This document shows positions 28,794 through 38,009 of a stretch of 64,000 nucleotides of DNA, piece after piece. A program made the translations under genes and the position numbers. The stretch is from Neorhizobium galegae (GTDB taxonomy: Bacteria; Pseudomonadota; Alphaproteobacteria; Rhizobiales; Rhizobiaceae). Under the pieces are notes generated by a model, which did not search any database, was not told the DNA's origin, and saw only the letters and a program-made list of their open reading frames with translations. The first letter of the stretch is position 1; the number at the start of each line of letters is the position of its first letter. Where the stretch lies: contig NZ_JAGIPH010000005.1 of NCBI RefSeq assembly GCF_017877135.1, forward strand, positions 186,001 through 250,000. Reading direction: 5' to 3'.

Positions 28794-30614
28794 TCAGGCG
28801 ACGCGCGACTTTTCGAAGCGCTTGCGATCGTTCGGATCGAGATACATCTTGCGCAGACGGATCGACTTCGGCGTGACTTCCATCAGCTCGTCGTCCTGGA
28901 TCCAGGAGAGCGCGCGGTCGAGCGTCATGCGGATCGGCGGGGTGAGCTTCACGGCTTCATCCTTGCCGGCGGCGCGGATGTTGGTGAGCTGCTTGCCCTT
29001 CAGCACGTTGACTTCCAGATCGTTGTCGCGGGAGTGGATGCCGATGATCATGCCCTGATAGACCTTTTCACCCGGCTCGATGATCATCGGACCGCGATCT
29101 TCCAGGTTGAACATGGCATAGGCCACGGCTTCGCCCGAACCGTTGGACAGCAGCACGCCGTTGTTGCGGCCGGCAATGGCGCCCTTGAACGGCTGGTAGC
29201 TGTGGAACAGGCGGTTCATGATGGCGGTGCCGCGCGTGTCGGTCAGAAGTTCCGACTGGTAACCGATCAGGCCGCGGGTCGGGGCCAGGAACTTCAGGCG
29301 CACGCGATTGCCACCGGAGGGGCGCAGTTCCGTCATTTCGGCCTTGCGCTCGGACATCTTCTGCACGACGACGCCGGAATGCTCTTCATCCACGTCGATG
29401 ACGACTTCCTCGATCGGCTCCATGGTCTCGCCGGTCGTCTCGTCCTTGTGCATGACGACGCGCGGACGCGAGACGGCAAGCTCAAAGCCTTCGCGGCGCA
29501 TGGTTTCGATGAGAACGGCCAGCTGCAATTCGCCACGGCCGGAGACGAAGAACGAATCCTTGCCTTCGGCTTCCTCGATCTTCAGCGCGACGTTGCCTTC
29601 GGCTTCCTTGAACAGACGGTCGCGGATGACGCGGCTCGTGACCTTGTCGCCTTCGGTGCCGGCAAGCGGGCTGTCGTTGACGATGAAGGACATGGTGACC
29701 GTCGGCGGATCGATCGGCTGCGCGGTCATGGCTTCGGTGACGGAGGGGTCGCAGAAGGTATCGGCAACGGTGCCCTTGGAGAGACCGGCGATCGCCACGA
29801 TGTCACCGGCATGGGCTTCTTCGATTGCCGTGCGCTCGATGCCGCGGAAGGCGAGGATCTTGGAGATGCGGCCGTTTTCGATCAGCTTGCCATCCTGGCC
29901 GAGAACCTTGACGGCCTGGTTCGGCTTGATCGAACCGGAGGCGATGCGGCCGGTGATGATGCGGCCGAGGAAGGGGTTGGCTTCGAGAATGGTGCCGATC
30001 AGACGGAACGGACCTTCTTCGACAGTCGGCTCCGGCACGTGCTTCAGCACGAGATCGAGAAGCGGTGAAAGGCCTTCATCCTTCGGACCTTCCGGGTTGA
30101 AGTTCATCCAGCCATCGCGGCCCGAACCGTAAAGGATCGGGAAATCGAGCTGCTCGTCGGTGGCATCGAGGTTGGCGAAGAGGTCGAAGACCTCGTTGAT
30201 GACTTCCTCGTGGCGGCCATCCGGACGGTCGATCTTGTTGATCGCGACGATCGGGCGAAGACCGACCTTCAGCGCCTTCGAGACCACGAACTTGGTCTGC
30301 GGCATCGGGCCTTCGGAGCTGTCGACCAGAACGATCGCGCCATCCACCATCGAGAGGATACGCTCGACTTCGCCGCCGAAATCGGCGTGGCCGGGGGTGT
30401 CGACGATGTTGATGCGCACGCCCTTCCATTCCACCGAGGTCGCCTTGGCAAGAATGGTGATGCCGCGTTCCTTTTCGAGATCGTTCGAATCCATCACGCG
30501 TTCTGCAACGCGCTGGTTTTCGCGGAACGAGCCGGACTGCTTCAGGAGCTCGTCAACAAGGGTCGTTTTCCCATGGTCAACGTGCGCAATGATCGCGATA
30601 TTGCGAATTTTCAT
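28794..30614 (-). CDS. typA: Translational GTPase BipA/TypA
   Basis: Ribosome-binding GTPase needed for growth under cold and other stresses; it helps late 50S assembly. The protein is 606 residues. G1 is AHVDHGKTTL, G2 is RGITI, G3 is DTPGHADFGGEVERIL, G4 is NKID. EF-G-like domains follow, with SGRGELQLAVLIETMRREG in domain III/V and the BipA-specific C-terminal part. The ATG at 30614 starts at MKIRNIAIIAHVDHG. The leader (30615-30710) can form three consecutive stem-loops, and a strong terminator follows the gene. Confidence 0.97.
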   Translation of the reverse strand: MKIRNIAIIAHVDHGKTTLVDELLKQSGSFRENQRVAERVMDSNDLEKERGITILAKATSVEWKGVRINIVDTPGHADFGGEVERILSMVDGAIVLVDSSEGPMPQTKFVVSKALKVGLRPIVAINKIDRPDGRHEEVINEVFDLFANLDATDEQLDFPILYGSGRDGWMNFNPEGPKDEGLSPLLDLVLKHVPEPTVEEGPFRLIGTILEANPFLGRIITGRIASGSIKPNQAVKVLGQDGKLIENGRISKILAFRGIERTAIEEAHAGDIVAIAGLSKGTVADTFCDPSVTEAMTAQPIDPPTVTMSFIVNDSPLAGTEGDKVTSRVIRDRLFKEAEGNVALKIEEAEGKDSFFVSGRGELQLAVLIETMRREGFELAVSRPRVVMHKDETTGETMEPIEEVVIDVDEEHSGVVVQKMSERKAEMTELRPSGGNRVRLKFLAPTRGLIGYQSELLTDTRGTAIMNRLFHSYQPFKGAIAGRNNGVLLSNGSGEAVAYAMFNLEDRGPMIIEPGEKVYQGMIIGIHSRDNDLEVNVLKGKQLTNIRAAGKDEAVKLTPPIRMTLDRALSWIQDDELMEVTPKSIRLRKMYLDPNDRKRFEKSRVA

Positions 30615-30629
30615 AGTGGGTTCTCTGGG

Positions 30630-30704
30630 CTGTGGCGCACATGATCCACAGACCGCGCCAATTTTCGTTGGCGCCCCCATACCCTGTTTTTCGCAAACGC
30701 GAAA
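30630..30704 (-). promoter_or_regulatory. Three consecutive stem-loops in the typA leader
   Basis: Upstream of the typA ATG there are three perfect inverted repeats in a row: CTGTGG/CCACAG (30630-30651, loop 10), GCGCCAA/TTGGCGC (30655-30674, loop 6) and TTTCGC/GCGAAA (30689-30704, loop 4, extendable with flanking C/G runs). They are 3 and 14 bp apart. None has a T tract on the minus strand. A temperature- or translation-dependent leader is a possible role. Confidence 0.45.
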
Positions 30705-30747
30705 GGGGGAGCGAGGGCGCGGGGGTGAGAGAGGCCGTGAAAACGCG

Positions 30748-31548
30748 TCATCCGCCGCCGCCCTGGTAGCGTTTCAGGCAGAAACGCCAGAAGAAGAAGG
30801 CGGCAACGGCAGAGAGAGGACCCGCAGAAAGGGCCGCAATTTCTGCAAACGCGCCAAGATAGGGAACGGGCCGTCCAAGCAGGACGGCGACGGGCACATA
30901 GGCCATGTAGCCCAGCGGAATGATTGAAAGCAGAGCCACCTGGAACGGCGCGGCAAAGATGCTTGCCGGATAGCGCGACAGTTCCCAGAAGTCGAAATAG
31001 ATGCCGAACAGATAGCGGGCGCGACCGAGCACGAGGGCACAGGCGGCGATGATGGTGATCATGGAGGCGGTGATGAGGGCCGCGCTGACCAGCCCGCCGG
31101 CCAGCAGCAGACAGGTATCGGTGGTCCAGGCAATGGACAGTTGAGGCCAGGCCCAGGCGACAAGACCTGCCCCGAGCGCGATATGGCCGCCATATTCGAT
31201 GTTGAAGCCGGAAAAGACCAGGTAGGCCCATGGGTTCAACGGCCGCACCAGCAGTGTGTCGAACTCGCCGCCGAGAACGATGTCCTCCATGCGGCGCAGC
31301 TGGACCAGCGTGAAACAGGCGCCGAGCGCATAGCCGAGCGTGTGAAAGCCGAGAAGAAAGGCCATCTGCGGCCAGGTCCAGCCGCCGATTGTGCCAAACC
31401 GGGTGAGGATCAGCCAGATGGAGGCGAAGATGCCGGCATAGCCGAAGGCCTGCGCGAGCCAGGTGATCAGAAGCGCCGCGCGGAACTCCAGCCGCGTGCG
31501 CACCCGAAGCCGCATGAGATAAAAGAGCAGCGAGAGGGTGTCGCGCAT
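30748..31548 (-). CDS. ABC-2 type transporter permease (PF06182-like)
   Basis: Integral membrane protein of 266 residues with about six hydrophobic segments. LRVRTRLEFRAALLITWLAQ (helix 1), GGEFDTLLVRPLNPWAYLV and the C-terminal FFFWRFCLKRYQGGGG fit the ABC-2/DUF990 permease group. It is the second permease of a three-gene operon (ATPase-permease-permease); the start at 31548 lies 1 bp after the stop of the preceding permease. Together they probably form a heteromeric exporter. The substrate is unknown. Confidence 0.85.
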   Translation of the reverse strand: MRDTLSLLFYLMRLRVRTRLEFRAALLITWLAQAFGYAGIFASIWLILTRFGTIGGWTWPQMAFLLGFHTLGYALGACFTLVQLRRMEDIVLGGEFDTLLVRPLNPWAYLVFSGFNIEYGGHIALGAGLVAWAWPQLSIAWTTDTCLLLAGGLVSAALITASMITIIAACALVLGRARYLFGIYFDFWELSRYPASIFAAPFQVALLSIIPLGYMAYVPVAVLLGRPVPYLGAFAEIAALSAGPLSAVAAFFFWRFCLKRYQGGGG

Positions 31549-31549
31549 C

Positions 31550-32344
31550 TCAGCCTCCCTGCACGACGACCTGGGCGCAGGCACGCGACCAGACGAAGGC
31601 GACGGCGAAAGCGAGAACCGCGGCCCATCCGGCGCCGGCTGCCAGAATTAACAGCTCTTCCGTAAGATCGCGCTGGCCGAGATAAGCTGCAAGCGGATGA
31701 TAGGCGATCCAGGAAAAAGGCAAAGCATGCGCCACCTCCGCCAGCCCCTGCGGGTAGAACCAGATTGGCACCAGTCCGCCGGATAGCACCGCCAGAAGAC
31801 CGCGCATGAACCATTCGAGTGCATGGGCATCGAAGACCCAGAAGGACAGGAGCCCGACGAGAATGGCAAACCCCATCAGGATGGCAAGCGACACCACGAC
31901 ATAACCCACAAACAGCAGCGCATGGGCAAGGCTTTCCGGCGGCTGCAGCCCGTAGATCGAACCCATGATCACAATGACGGGCAGCGAAATCAGCAGCCAG
32001 TCGAACAGGCGCACGCCGATCTGCTCGGCCAGGAGCATGACCGGATAGTGCATGGGGCGAAGCAGCGAGCTACCGATGGCACCGGTGCGGATGGTGGCAC
32101 CGACATCGCGCACGATCATCGTGGCATCCCAGCTGGACAGGATCGTGCCGCCGATCAGCGAATAGGTGATCATCTCATCAAGGCTGATACCAGAGAGCGT
32201 GCCATGCCCGCCAAAAGCCGCCTTCCAGATGGAAATGCGCGCAAGGATTTCGACCAGGCCGCCCAGGATGCGCATGAGGATGCGGGAGCGATGCTCGGCC
32301 TCGCGCCGGAACGCCGCCGTGACGAGCGCCAGAAAAGCACTCAT
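31550..32344 (-). CDS. ABC-2 type transporter permease (PF06182-like)
   Basis: First permease of the pair, 264 residues, about six membrane segments. AAFRREAEHRSRILMRILGG leads helix 1; SSWDATMIVRDVGATIRTGAIGSSLLRP is the cytoplasmic motif shared with this permease family (compare GGEFDTLLVRPLNPW in the partner). The start overlaps the ATPase stop by ATGA, so the three subunits are made together. Confidence 0.85.
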   Translation of the reverse strand: MSAFLALVTAAFRREAEHRSRILMRILGGLVEILARISIWKAAFGGHGTLSGISLDEMITYSLIGGTILSSWDATMIVRDVGATIRTGAIGSSLLRPMHYPVMLLAEQIGVRLFDWLLISLPVIVIMGSIYGLQPPESLAHALLFVGYVVVSLAILMGFAILVGLLSFWVFDAHALEWFMRGLLAVLSGGLVPIWFYPQGLAEVAHALPFSWIAYHPLAAYLGQRDLTEELLILAAGAGWAAVLAFAVAFVWSRACAQVVVQGG

Positions 32345-33330
32345 GCCGAGACCTTGGATTGGTAATGGGTGCGGATAATTTCCTCGATGCCCGGTTCATG
32401 CAGCCGCACATCGCGCAGATCGGCCCCCGCCTTCAGCGCCGAGAGGATGTGCAACAGCGGTCGCTGATCATCCGGCAGCAGGAACAGGCGCTGCACGCCC
32501 TCGCCGCCGGCCGGTTCGGCCCGGTCCAGTTCGACATGGCCGGGGTCCTGGGCGAATTCCAGCGTCAGCCGGCGCCTTGCGCCAAAGGTCACGCGCAGCG
32601 CCGCAATCGTTCCGTCAAACAGCAGCTTGCCGTCATCCACCATGATCAGGCGCGGGCAGATCTCCTCGATATCCTGCAGGTCGTGGGTGGTCAGGATGAT
32701 GGTGGTGCCGCGCTCGCGGTTGATGCGGGAGAGGAACTTGCGCACCACATCCTTGGCCACCACGTCAAGACCGATCGTCGGCTCGTCGAGAAACAGGATC
32801 TTCGGGTCATGCATCAGCGCCATGGCGATCTCGGCGCGCATGCGCTGACCAAGGCTCAAGTGGCGAACCGGTCTCTCGATGAAGGCCGATAGCTCCATCA
32901 TCTCGACCAGATCGGCACGGTTGCGCTGATAGACAGACGCTGGCACGCGGTACATGCGCCGGTGCAGCTCGAAGCTTTCGATGAGCGGCAGCTCCCACCA
33001 GAGCTGCGTGCGCTGACCAAAGACAACGCCGATCTGGCGGGCATTGAGCACGCGCTGCGCCTGCGGATTTCGCCCCAGAACGCTGACCGTGCCGGCAGAC
33101 GGCGCCAGGATGCCGGTCAGCATCTTGATCATGGTGGATTTACCGGCGCCGTTCGGCCCGAGGTAACCGACGGCCTCTCCCGGTTCGATATCAAAGGAAA
33201 TGCCATCGACAGCGTTGACCGGACGCGTGACCGGCATCACGAAGTCCTTGAGCGGCCCGAGCATGCCAGACCGGCGCACCTGCTGGCGAAATATTTTGGC
33301 AACATGTTCGGCGCGGATGATCGCAGTCAT
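32341..33330 (-). CDS. ABC transporter ATP-binding protein (ABC-2 exporter)
   Basis: ATPase of 329 residues. Walker A is YLGPNGAGKSTMIKM, the Q-loop region is VVFGQRTQLWWELP, the ABC signature is LSLGQRMRAEIAMAL (SxGQR variant), Walker B is ILFLDEPTIGLDV and the switch histidine is in TTHDLQD. A C-terminal 90-residue extension follows the NBD. The FGQRTQLWW motif is typical of the subfamily paired with DUF990-like permeases. Shine-Dalgarno GAGGGG lies upstream of the ATG. Confidence 0.93.
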   Translation of the reverse strand: MTAIIRAEHVAKIFRQQVRRSGMLGPLKDFVMPVTRPVNAVDGISFDIEPGEAVGYLGPNGAGKSTMIKMLTGILAPSAGTVSVLGRNPQAQRVLNARQIGVVFGQRTQLWWELPLIESFELHRRMYRVPASVYQRNRADLVEMMELSAFIERPVRHLSLGQRMRAEIAMALMHDPKILFLDEPTIGLDVVAKDVVRKFLSRINRERGTTIILTTHDLQDIEEICPRLIMVDDGKLLFDGTIAALRVTFGARRRLTLEFAQDPGHVELDRAEPAGGEGVQRLFLLPDDQRPLLHILSALKAGADLRDVRLHEPGIEEIIRTHYQSKVSA

Positions 33331-33464
33331 GGCGGATGCCCCTCAAGAAGAACCTCCCTAGGAGAGTCGCATGAAGCTTATGCGACACCCGCTCAGACGA
33401 CCATCCATTCCTGCGACGCCCCCCACCACGAAAGGGGTGGAGGGCGAAGGCCGCCCCTATCCGC

Positions 33465-35561
33465 TCAGGCGTCGCTGCCCGACAGTTCCGCCACCATGGC
33501 AAGCCCCTTCTTCTTCAGCATGGCGGACGGATCCGGCAGCTTGCCGCGGAAGGCCACATAGGCCTCTTCCGGATCGATGGAGCCGCCGACCGAATAGATG
33601 TTGTTCTTCAGCTTGCGCGCCATGACCGGATCGAAGGCATTGCCGCTTTCCTCGAAGGCTGCAAAGGCATCGGCATCCAGAACTTCCGACCACATGTAGG
33701 AATAGTAGCCGGCCGAATAGCCGTCGCCGGAGAACACGTGCTGGAAATGCGGCGTGGCGTGGCGCATGACGATGGAGGACGGCAGGCCGATGCTCGACAG
33801 CACCTCTGCCTGCACCGCCATCGGATCCTCCACCGGTTCGCTTCGCGTGTGGAACGCCATGTCGACCAGCGCGGAGGAGGTGAATTCCACCGTGTTGAAG
33901 CCGGCATTGAAGGTACGCGCCGCCAGAACCTTGTCGAGCAGCGCCTTCGGCATGGCTTCGCCCGTCTCGTAATGCACGGCGTAGCGGGTGAGGATTTCCG
34001 GCACCGTCAGCCAGTGTTCGTAAAGCTGCGAGGGCAGTTCGACGAAATCGCGCGAAACACCGGTGCCCGATACGGACGGATAGGTGACATCCGACAGCAT
34101 GCCATGCAGGCCGTGGCCGAACTCATGGAACAGCGTGCGCGCGTCATCGAGCGACAGAAGAGCCGGCTTTCCGGCAGCAGGCTTTGCAAAGTTGCAGACA
34201 TTGTAGATGATCGGCAGTTCGCCCACCAGGCCGTTCTTCAGCGTCAGCTTGTGCTGGCTCTGGAACGAACTCATCCAGGCCCCGGAACGCTTGGAGGAGC
34301 GGGCAAAGTAATCGCCGAGGAACATCGCCTTCAGACTGCCCTCGCCATCGCGCACCTCAAACACCCGCACATCGGGGTGATAGGCCGTCACGCCCTTCAG
34401 CTCGGTGACGGTGACGCCGAACAGGCGGTTCGCGACGTCGAAGCAGGCCTCGATGATCTTTTCGAGCTGCAGGTAGGGCTTCAGTTCGGATTCGGAAAAA
34501 TCGAACATTCGTTCGCGCAGCTTTTCGGCATAGTAGCGCCAGTCCCACGGGGCGACGGGATGATTGGCGCCCTCTTCGGCAATCAGGCCTGCAAGGCTTG
34601 CTTCTTCTTCCAGCGCTTTGGTACGGGCCTTTTCCCAAACCTTCATCAAGAGGTCGTTGACGGTCGCCGGGGTCTTGGCCATCGTCTCGTCCAGCTTGTA
34701 AGCGGCAAAACTGTCATAGCCGAGCAGCTTTGCCTTTTCGGCGCGCAGCGACAGCGTTTCGCGCACGATGGCAATATTATCGGTCGCGCCACCATTTTCG
34801 CCGCGCTTCACCCAGGCCCGGAACGCCTGTTCGCGCAGATCCCGACGGCTGGAGAAGGTGAGGAAAGGCTCGATGATCGAGCGCGACAGGGTGACGGCGA
34901 AATGTCCCTCCGGCTCGCCCCGATCACGCGCGGCAGAGGCCATCGCGTCCCGCAGGAAGGCCGGCAAGCCTGCAAGCTCGGCTTCGTCGGCGATGATCAG
35001 CGACCAGGCCTTTTCATCCGACAGGACATTCTGGCCGAACTGGGCGCCGAGGCCTGCGAGCGTCTCGTTGATCTTCGCCAGCCGCTCCTGCTGGTCCCTT
35101 GAAAGCCTGGCGCCTGCCCGCACGAAACCTTTCCAGTGCCGCTCCAGGACACGGACCTGCTCAACCGTCAGTTCGAGCGTTTCGCGGGCCTGCCACAGCG
35201 TATCGACGCGGGCAAAGAGGTCTACGTTCATGGCGATGCGCGAGTAATGGCGCGACATTTTCGGCGCGATCTCACGCTCCAGAGACTGGATCACGTCATT
35301 GGTATGGGCACCGGCCTTGTTCCAGAACAGTGCTGAAATGCGCGACAGTTCATCACCGGCAATTTCCAGAGCAACGATGGTGTTGTTGAAGTCCGGTGCT
35401 TCGGGATTTTCGGAAATCTCTTTGATTTCCGCATTATGCAGCGTCAGGGCAGCATCGAATGCGGCTGCGAAATCGCCGTCCTCGACGCGCTCGAACATCG
35501 GCAGTCCATTCTGTCCGTTCCAGTCCACGAGCGCCGGGGTGATTGTCGTCTGCACTGTCAT
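33465..35561 (-). CDS. M3 family metallopeptidase (Dcp/oligopeptidase A type)
   Basis: Zinc peptidase of 698 residues, the usual length of bacterial peptidyl-dipeptidase Dcp and oligopeptidase A. The zinc site is HEFGHGLHG (His479, Glu480, His483), with the third ligand expected about 25 residues later in the SGTGVSRDFVELPSQ segment. FDFSESELKPYLQLEKII and MWSEVLDADAFAAFEE are further M3 landmarks. It probably degrades short peptides in the cytoplasm or periplasm; no signal peptide is seen. I cannot decide between Dcp and OpdA (PrlC). Confidence 0.93.
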   Translation of the reverse strand: MTVQTTITPALVDWNGQNGLPMFERVEDGDFAAAFDAALTLHNAEIKEISENPEAPDFNNTIVALEIAGDELSRISALFWNKAGAHTNDVIQSLEREIAPKMSRHYSRIAMNVDLFARVDTLWQARETLELTVEQVRVLERHWKGFVRAGARLSRDQQERLAKINETLAGLGAQFGQNVLSDEKAWSLIIADEAELAGLPAFLRDAMASAARDRGEPEGHFAVTLSRSIIEPFLTFSSRRDLREQAFRAWVKRGENGGATDNIAIVRETLSLRAEKAKLLGYDSFAAYKLDETMAKTPATVNDLLMKVWEKARTKALEEEASLAGLIAEEGANHPVAPWDWRYYAEKLRERMFDFSESELKPYLQLEKIIEACFDVANRLFGVTVTELKGVTAYHPDVRVFEVRDGEGSLKAMFLGDYFARSSKRSGAWMSSFQSQHKLTLKNGLVGELPIIYNVCNFAKPAAGKPALLSLDDARTLFHEFGHGLHGMLSDVTYPSVSGTGVSRDFVELPSQLYEHWLTVPEILTRYAVHYETGEAMPKALLDKVLAARTFNAGFNTVEFTSSALVDMAFHTRSEPVEDPMAVQAEVLSSIGLPSSIVMRHATPHFQHVFSGDGYSAGYYSYMWSEVLDADAFAAFEESGNAFDPVMARKLKNNIYSVGGSIDPEEAYVAFRGKLPDPSAMLKKKGLAMVAELSGSDA

Positions 35562-35668
35562 CTCACTGTCCTCTGGGTCATTGATAGAGCGCCATCCGAG
35601 CAGGGGAAGATGGCGGGTCTGTGAAGGCTAACCCTCAACTACAAGAAGTATTAGCTTATTATTGATAA

Positions 35669-35696
35669 TTGACGCCCTGCAACCATTCGTTATTTT
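35669..35696 (+). promoter_or_regulatory. Candidate promoter for the 142-residue protein gene
   Basis: TTGACG (35669-35674) and TATTTT (35691-35696) are spaced 16 bp apart on the plus strand, about 30 bp before the GTG start. Two copies of CTGCAACCAT (35677-35686 and 35697-35706), exactly 20 bp apart, lie in the spacer and just after the -10, a typical position for a regulator that binds one face of the helix. Confidence 0.45.
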
Positions 35697-35724
35697 CTGC
35701 AACCATATCCGATGAGCGTGGATA

Positions 35725-36153
35725 GTGGCCGTGGAAATCACTTCCTTCAACTGGTCCGGGAGCTTGCTTCAACAAGAGCAGGGTTTCAATACCAGACATG
35801 AGAAACCGCAGTTCATACCGAGCCCGGAAGCGCAGCGCGTTTTCGATCGCATCGACGTGTCTGCAGGCGCCATCGACTTTTCCGCCATTTCACCGCGTCT
35901 TCTGCGTGAACTTGCCCTCCAGAGATATATTTCCGGCGCGATCCAACAGGACGTGTATATCGCCCTTGCCCAGGAACTGCCCGTTCAGGCGGTTGATACC
36001 AGCGGCCGCGTGCTGGATCTCTCGGGCGTCACCGACGATACCGAATTCGACTTCCAGGATTATTTCCGCCAGCAGCACGATCTGGCCCAGTCGCTGGGCG
36101 ACGAGGACAAGGCGCTCACCTTCGCCTCGGTGCTCGACTTCATCGAGGCGTGA
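35725..36153 (+). CDS. Hypothetical protein, unrecognised family
   Basis: Protein of 142 residues that I do not recognise. It is acidic and soluble-looking, without signal peptide or membrane segment. The centre reads DRIDVSAGAIDFSAISPRLL and is followed by a helical region ISGAIQQDVYIALAQELPV; the C-terminus is rich in Asp/Gln. No ATG is available; GTG at 35725 or GTG at 35731 starts the frame after a stop at 35713. Codon use matches its neighbours. It is divergent from the M3 peptidase and stands alone before the marR-bcr pair. Confidence 0.7.
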   Translation: MAVEITSFNWSGSLLQQEQGFNTRHEKPQFIPSPEAQRVFDRIDVSAGAIDFSAISPRLLRELALQRYISGAIQQDVYIALAQELPVQAVDTSGRVLDLSGVTDDTEFDFQDYFRQQHDLAQSLGDEDKALTFASVLDFIEA

Positions 36154-36269
36154 CGGCGAGGATCCGACAAATCCTCAGCCCGGCCCTTCCACGCCCCGCC
36201 AATCCCTCTCTTGGCAGTTGCCTCGCGCGGGAAAGATAGTAAGGGTGCCTTAGCAAGCGGCAGGGCATC

Positions 36270-36743
36270 ATGGATAAAGAAGCGGACATCCACAGACTGG
36301 GATTTCTCGTCACCGACGGTGCGCGCCTCCTGCGCGCAGCTTTCGAACGGCGCATTGCCGATGCCGGCCTTGGCATCACGCCCGCCGAAGCGCGCACACT
36401 TCTCAACATCCATGCCCTGAAAGATTGCCGGCAACTCGACATCGCCGCCCGCATGGGCATCGAACCGATGACGGTCTGCGCCTTCCTCGACAAGCTGCAG
36501 GCGCTTGGCCTCATCGAACGACAGCCGGACCCGGCCGACCGCCGCGCCAAGCGGGTGACGCTGACGCCGTCCTGCGCTCCGCTCATTCTTGCCATCCGCA
36601 AGGAGCTGGATAGCGTGATCCTGAAGGCCACAACCGGCATGGGCTCCGACGAGGCATTGCTGCTGTGCCGCCTCTTGGAACGCATGAACGCCAGTTTCCA
36701 AGGGGAAACCGCCCCTCTTCCCGAAACCCCGGAATGTCCGTAA
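36270..36743 (+). CDS. MarR family transcriptional regulator
   Basis: Winged-helix regulator of 157 residues. The MarR fold is visible as ITPAEARTLLNIHAL, the recognition-helix region RMGIEPMTVCAFLDKLQALGLI and the wing RQPDPADRRAKRVTLTP with the conserved D-x-R-x-x-x-R. The gene's TAA overlaps the ATG of the Bcr/CflA-type exporter, so it probably represses its own operon in response to the exporter's substrates. Confidence 0.92.
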   Translation: MDKEADIHRLGFLVTDGARLLRAAFERRIADAGLGITPAEARTLLNIHALKDCRQLDIAARMGIEPMTVCAFLDKLQALGLIERQPDPADRRAKRVTLTPSCAPLILAIRKELDSVILKATTGMGSDEALLLCRLLERMNASFQGETAPLPETPECP

Positions 36744-37945
36744 TGCCAAAGCCTTTCCTCGCCCGCCGCATGAGCGAGGGGCGCACGACCTTTCTCGGCG
36801 CGCTTCTGACCACGCTCGGCCCCATCTCGATGGCGATCTATACACCCGCGATGCCGGAACTGGTGCGCGCCTTCGGAACGACGGAAGCGGCGATCAAGCT
36901 CAGCCTGTCGATGTTCTTTGCCGGCTTTGCGCTGGCGCAGCTTGTGGCCGGACCATTATCGGATGCGCTGGGCCGCAAGGCGGCAACGCTGATCTTCCTC
37001 TCGATCTATCTGATTGGCTCGATGCTGGCCGTGCTTGCGCCGTCCGTGGAGTTCATCCTGGCCGCGCGCCTCGTGCAGGGTATCGGTGCCTCCGTGGGCG
37101 TCGTTGTCGGGCGCGCCATTGTCCGCGATCTCTTCGTCGGGGCGGATGCGGCGCGCATCCTCAATACGATCGGCATTTTTCTGGCGGTCGGGCCGGCCAT
37201 GGGGCCGACGCTTGGCGGCCTGACGCTAGCCGCCTTCAACTGGCATGCGGTGTTTCTGCTGATGGTGGGCTTCGGCGTGCTGGCGGGGCTGTGCACGCTG
37301 CTGTTCTTGCGCGAGACCGTCGTGCCGGATCTTCAGCGCCTCCAGCCGGCACGGCTTCTGCGGGCTTACGCGGAAGTTGCCGGCAATCTACAGTTTCTCG
37401 CAGCCTGCGTGGTTTTGGCCGGCACCATCGGGGCACTTTATGCGCAGGCCACCATGCTGCCCTTCGTGCTGATCAACAAGGTCGGGCTCTCGCCCACCCA
37501 GTTCGGCGTGGGCATGCTGATGCAATCCGGCTTTTATCTTCTGGGCTCGTTGACGCTCAAACTCGTCGTGAAGCGCCTTGGCGGGCCGCGGGCGGCCCTC
37601 ACCGGCATCAGCCTTTGCGGCACAGGCGGCGTCATCATGGCGCTGTCGGTCGCCTTCGTGCCACCGTTCTTCCTGTCCATCATGGGACCGGTCGCGATCT
37701 GCACCTTCGGCCTGGCCTTCCTCACCCCGCATGTGGTGACGGCGAGCATGGCGCCCTTCCCGCATGTCGCAGGCTCCGCCTCGGCGCTCACAGGCTTCAT
37801 CCAGATGACGGCGGGCTTTCTCGGCGGCCTTGCAGCCGCTGCCATAGGCGACCCATTGACCGCCTTCGGAACGATTATCCCGATCATGGAACTGACAGCC
37901 GTTGCCGGTTTCATTGCGCTGCACATGCTGGAACGGCGCGCCTGA
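36743..37945 (+). CDS. Bcr/CflA family multidrug efflux MFS transporter
   Basis: Twelve-helix drug/H+ antiporter of 400 residues. IYTPAMPELVRAFGTTEAAIKLSLSMF, shown as its helix 1-2 landmark, LVAGPLSDALGRKAA (motif A), and ARLVQGIGASVGVVVGRAIVRDLF (motif of helix 4-5) define the Bcr/CflA group, which exports bicyclomycin, chloramphenicol-like drugs or cysteine. The ATG at 36743 overlaps the marR stop (TAATG), which fits a marR-regulated efflux operon. Confidence 0.92.
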   Translation: MPKPFLARRMSEGRTTFLGALLTTLGPISMAIYTPAMPELVRAFGTTEAAIKLSLSMFFAGFALAQLVAGPLSDALGRKAATLIFLSIYLIGSMLAVLAPSVEFILAARLVQGIGASVGVVVGRAIVRDLFVGADAARILNTIGIFLAVGPAMGPTLGGLTLAAFNWHAVFLLMVGFGVLAGLCTLLFLRETVVPDLQRLQPARLLRAYAEVAGNLQFLAACVVLAGTIGALYAQATMLPFVLINKVGLSPTQFGVGMLMQSGFYLLGSLTLKLVVKRLGGPRAALTGISLCGTGGVIMALSVAFVPPFFLSIMGPVAICTFGLAFLTPHVVTASMAPFPHVAGSASALTGFIQMTAGFLGGLAAAAIGDPLTAFGTIIPIMELTAVAGFIALHMLERRA

Positions 37946-37951
37946 CGCACG

Positions 37952-37982
37952 CAAAAAACCCGCCTGCCGGGGGCAGACGGGC
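37952..37982 (-). terminator. Rho-independent terminator downstream of argG
   Basis: On the minus strand a 10-bp stem (CCCGTCTGCC with GGCAGGCGGG, one G-T wobble) and a short C-rich loop is followed by six T residues. It lies 28 bp after the argG stop and separates it from the convergent bcr-like gene. Confidence 0.9.
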
Positions 37983-38009
37983 TGTCGAAGCTTTTACGAA
38001 AAAGGCCTG

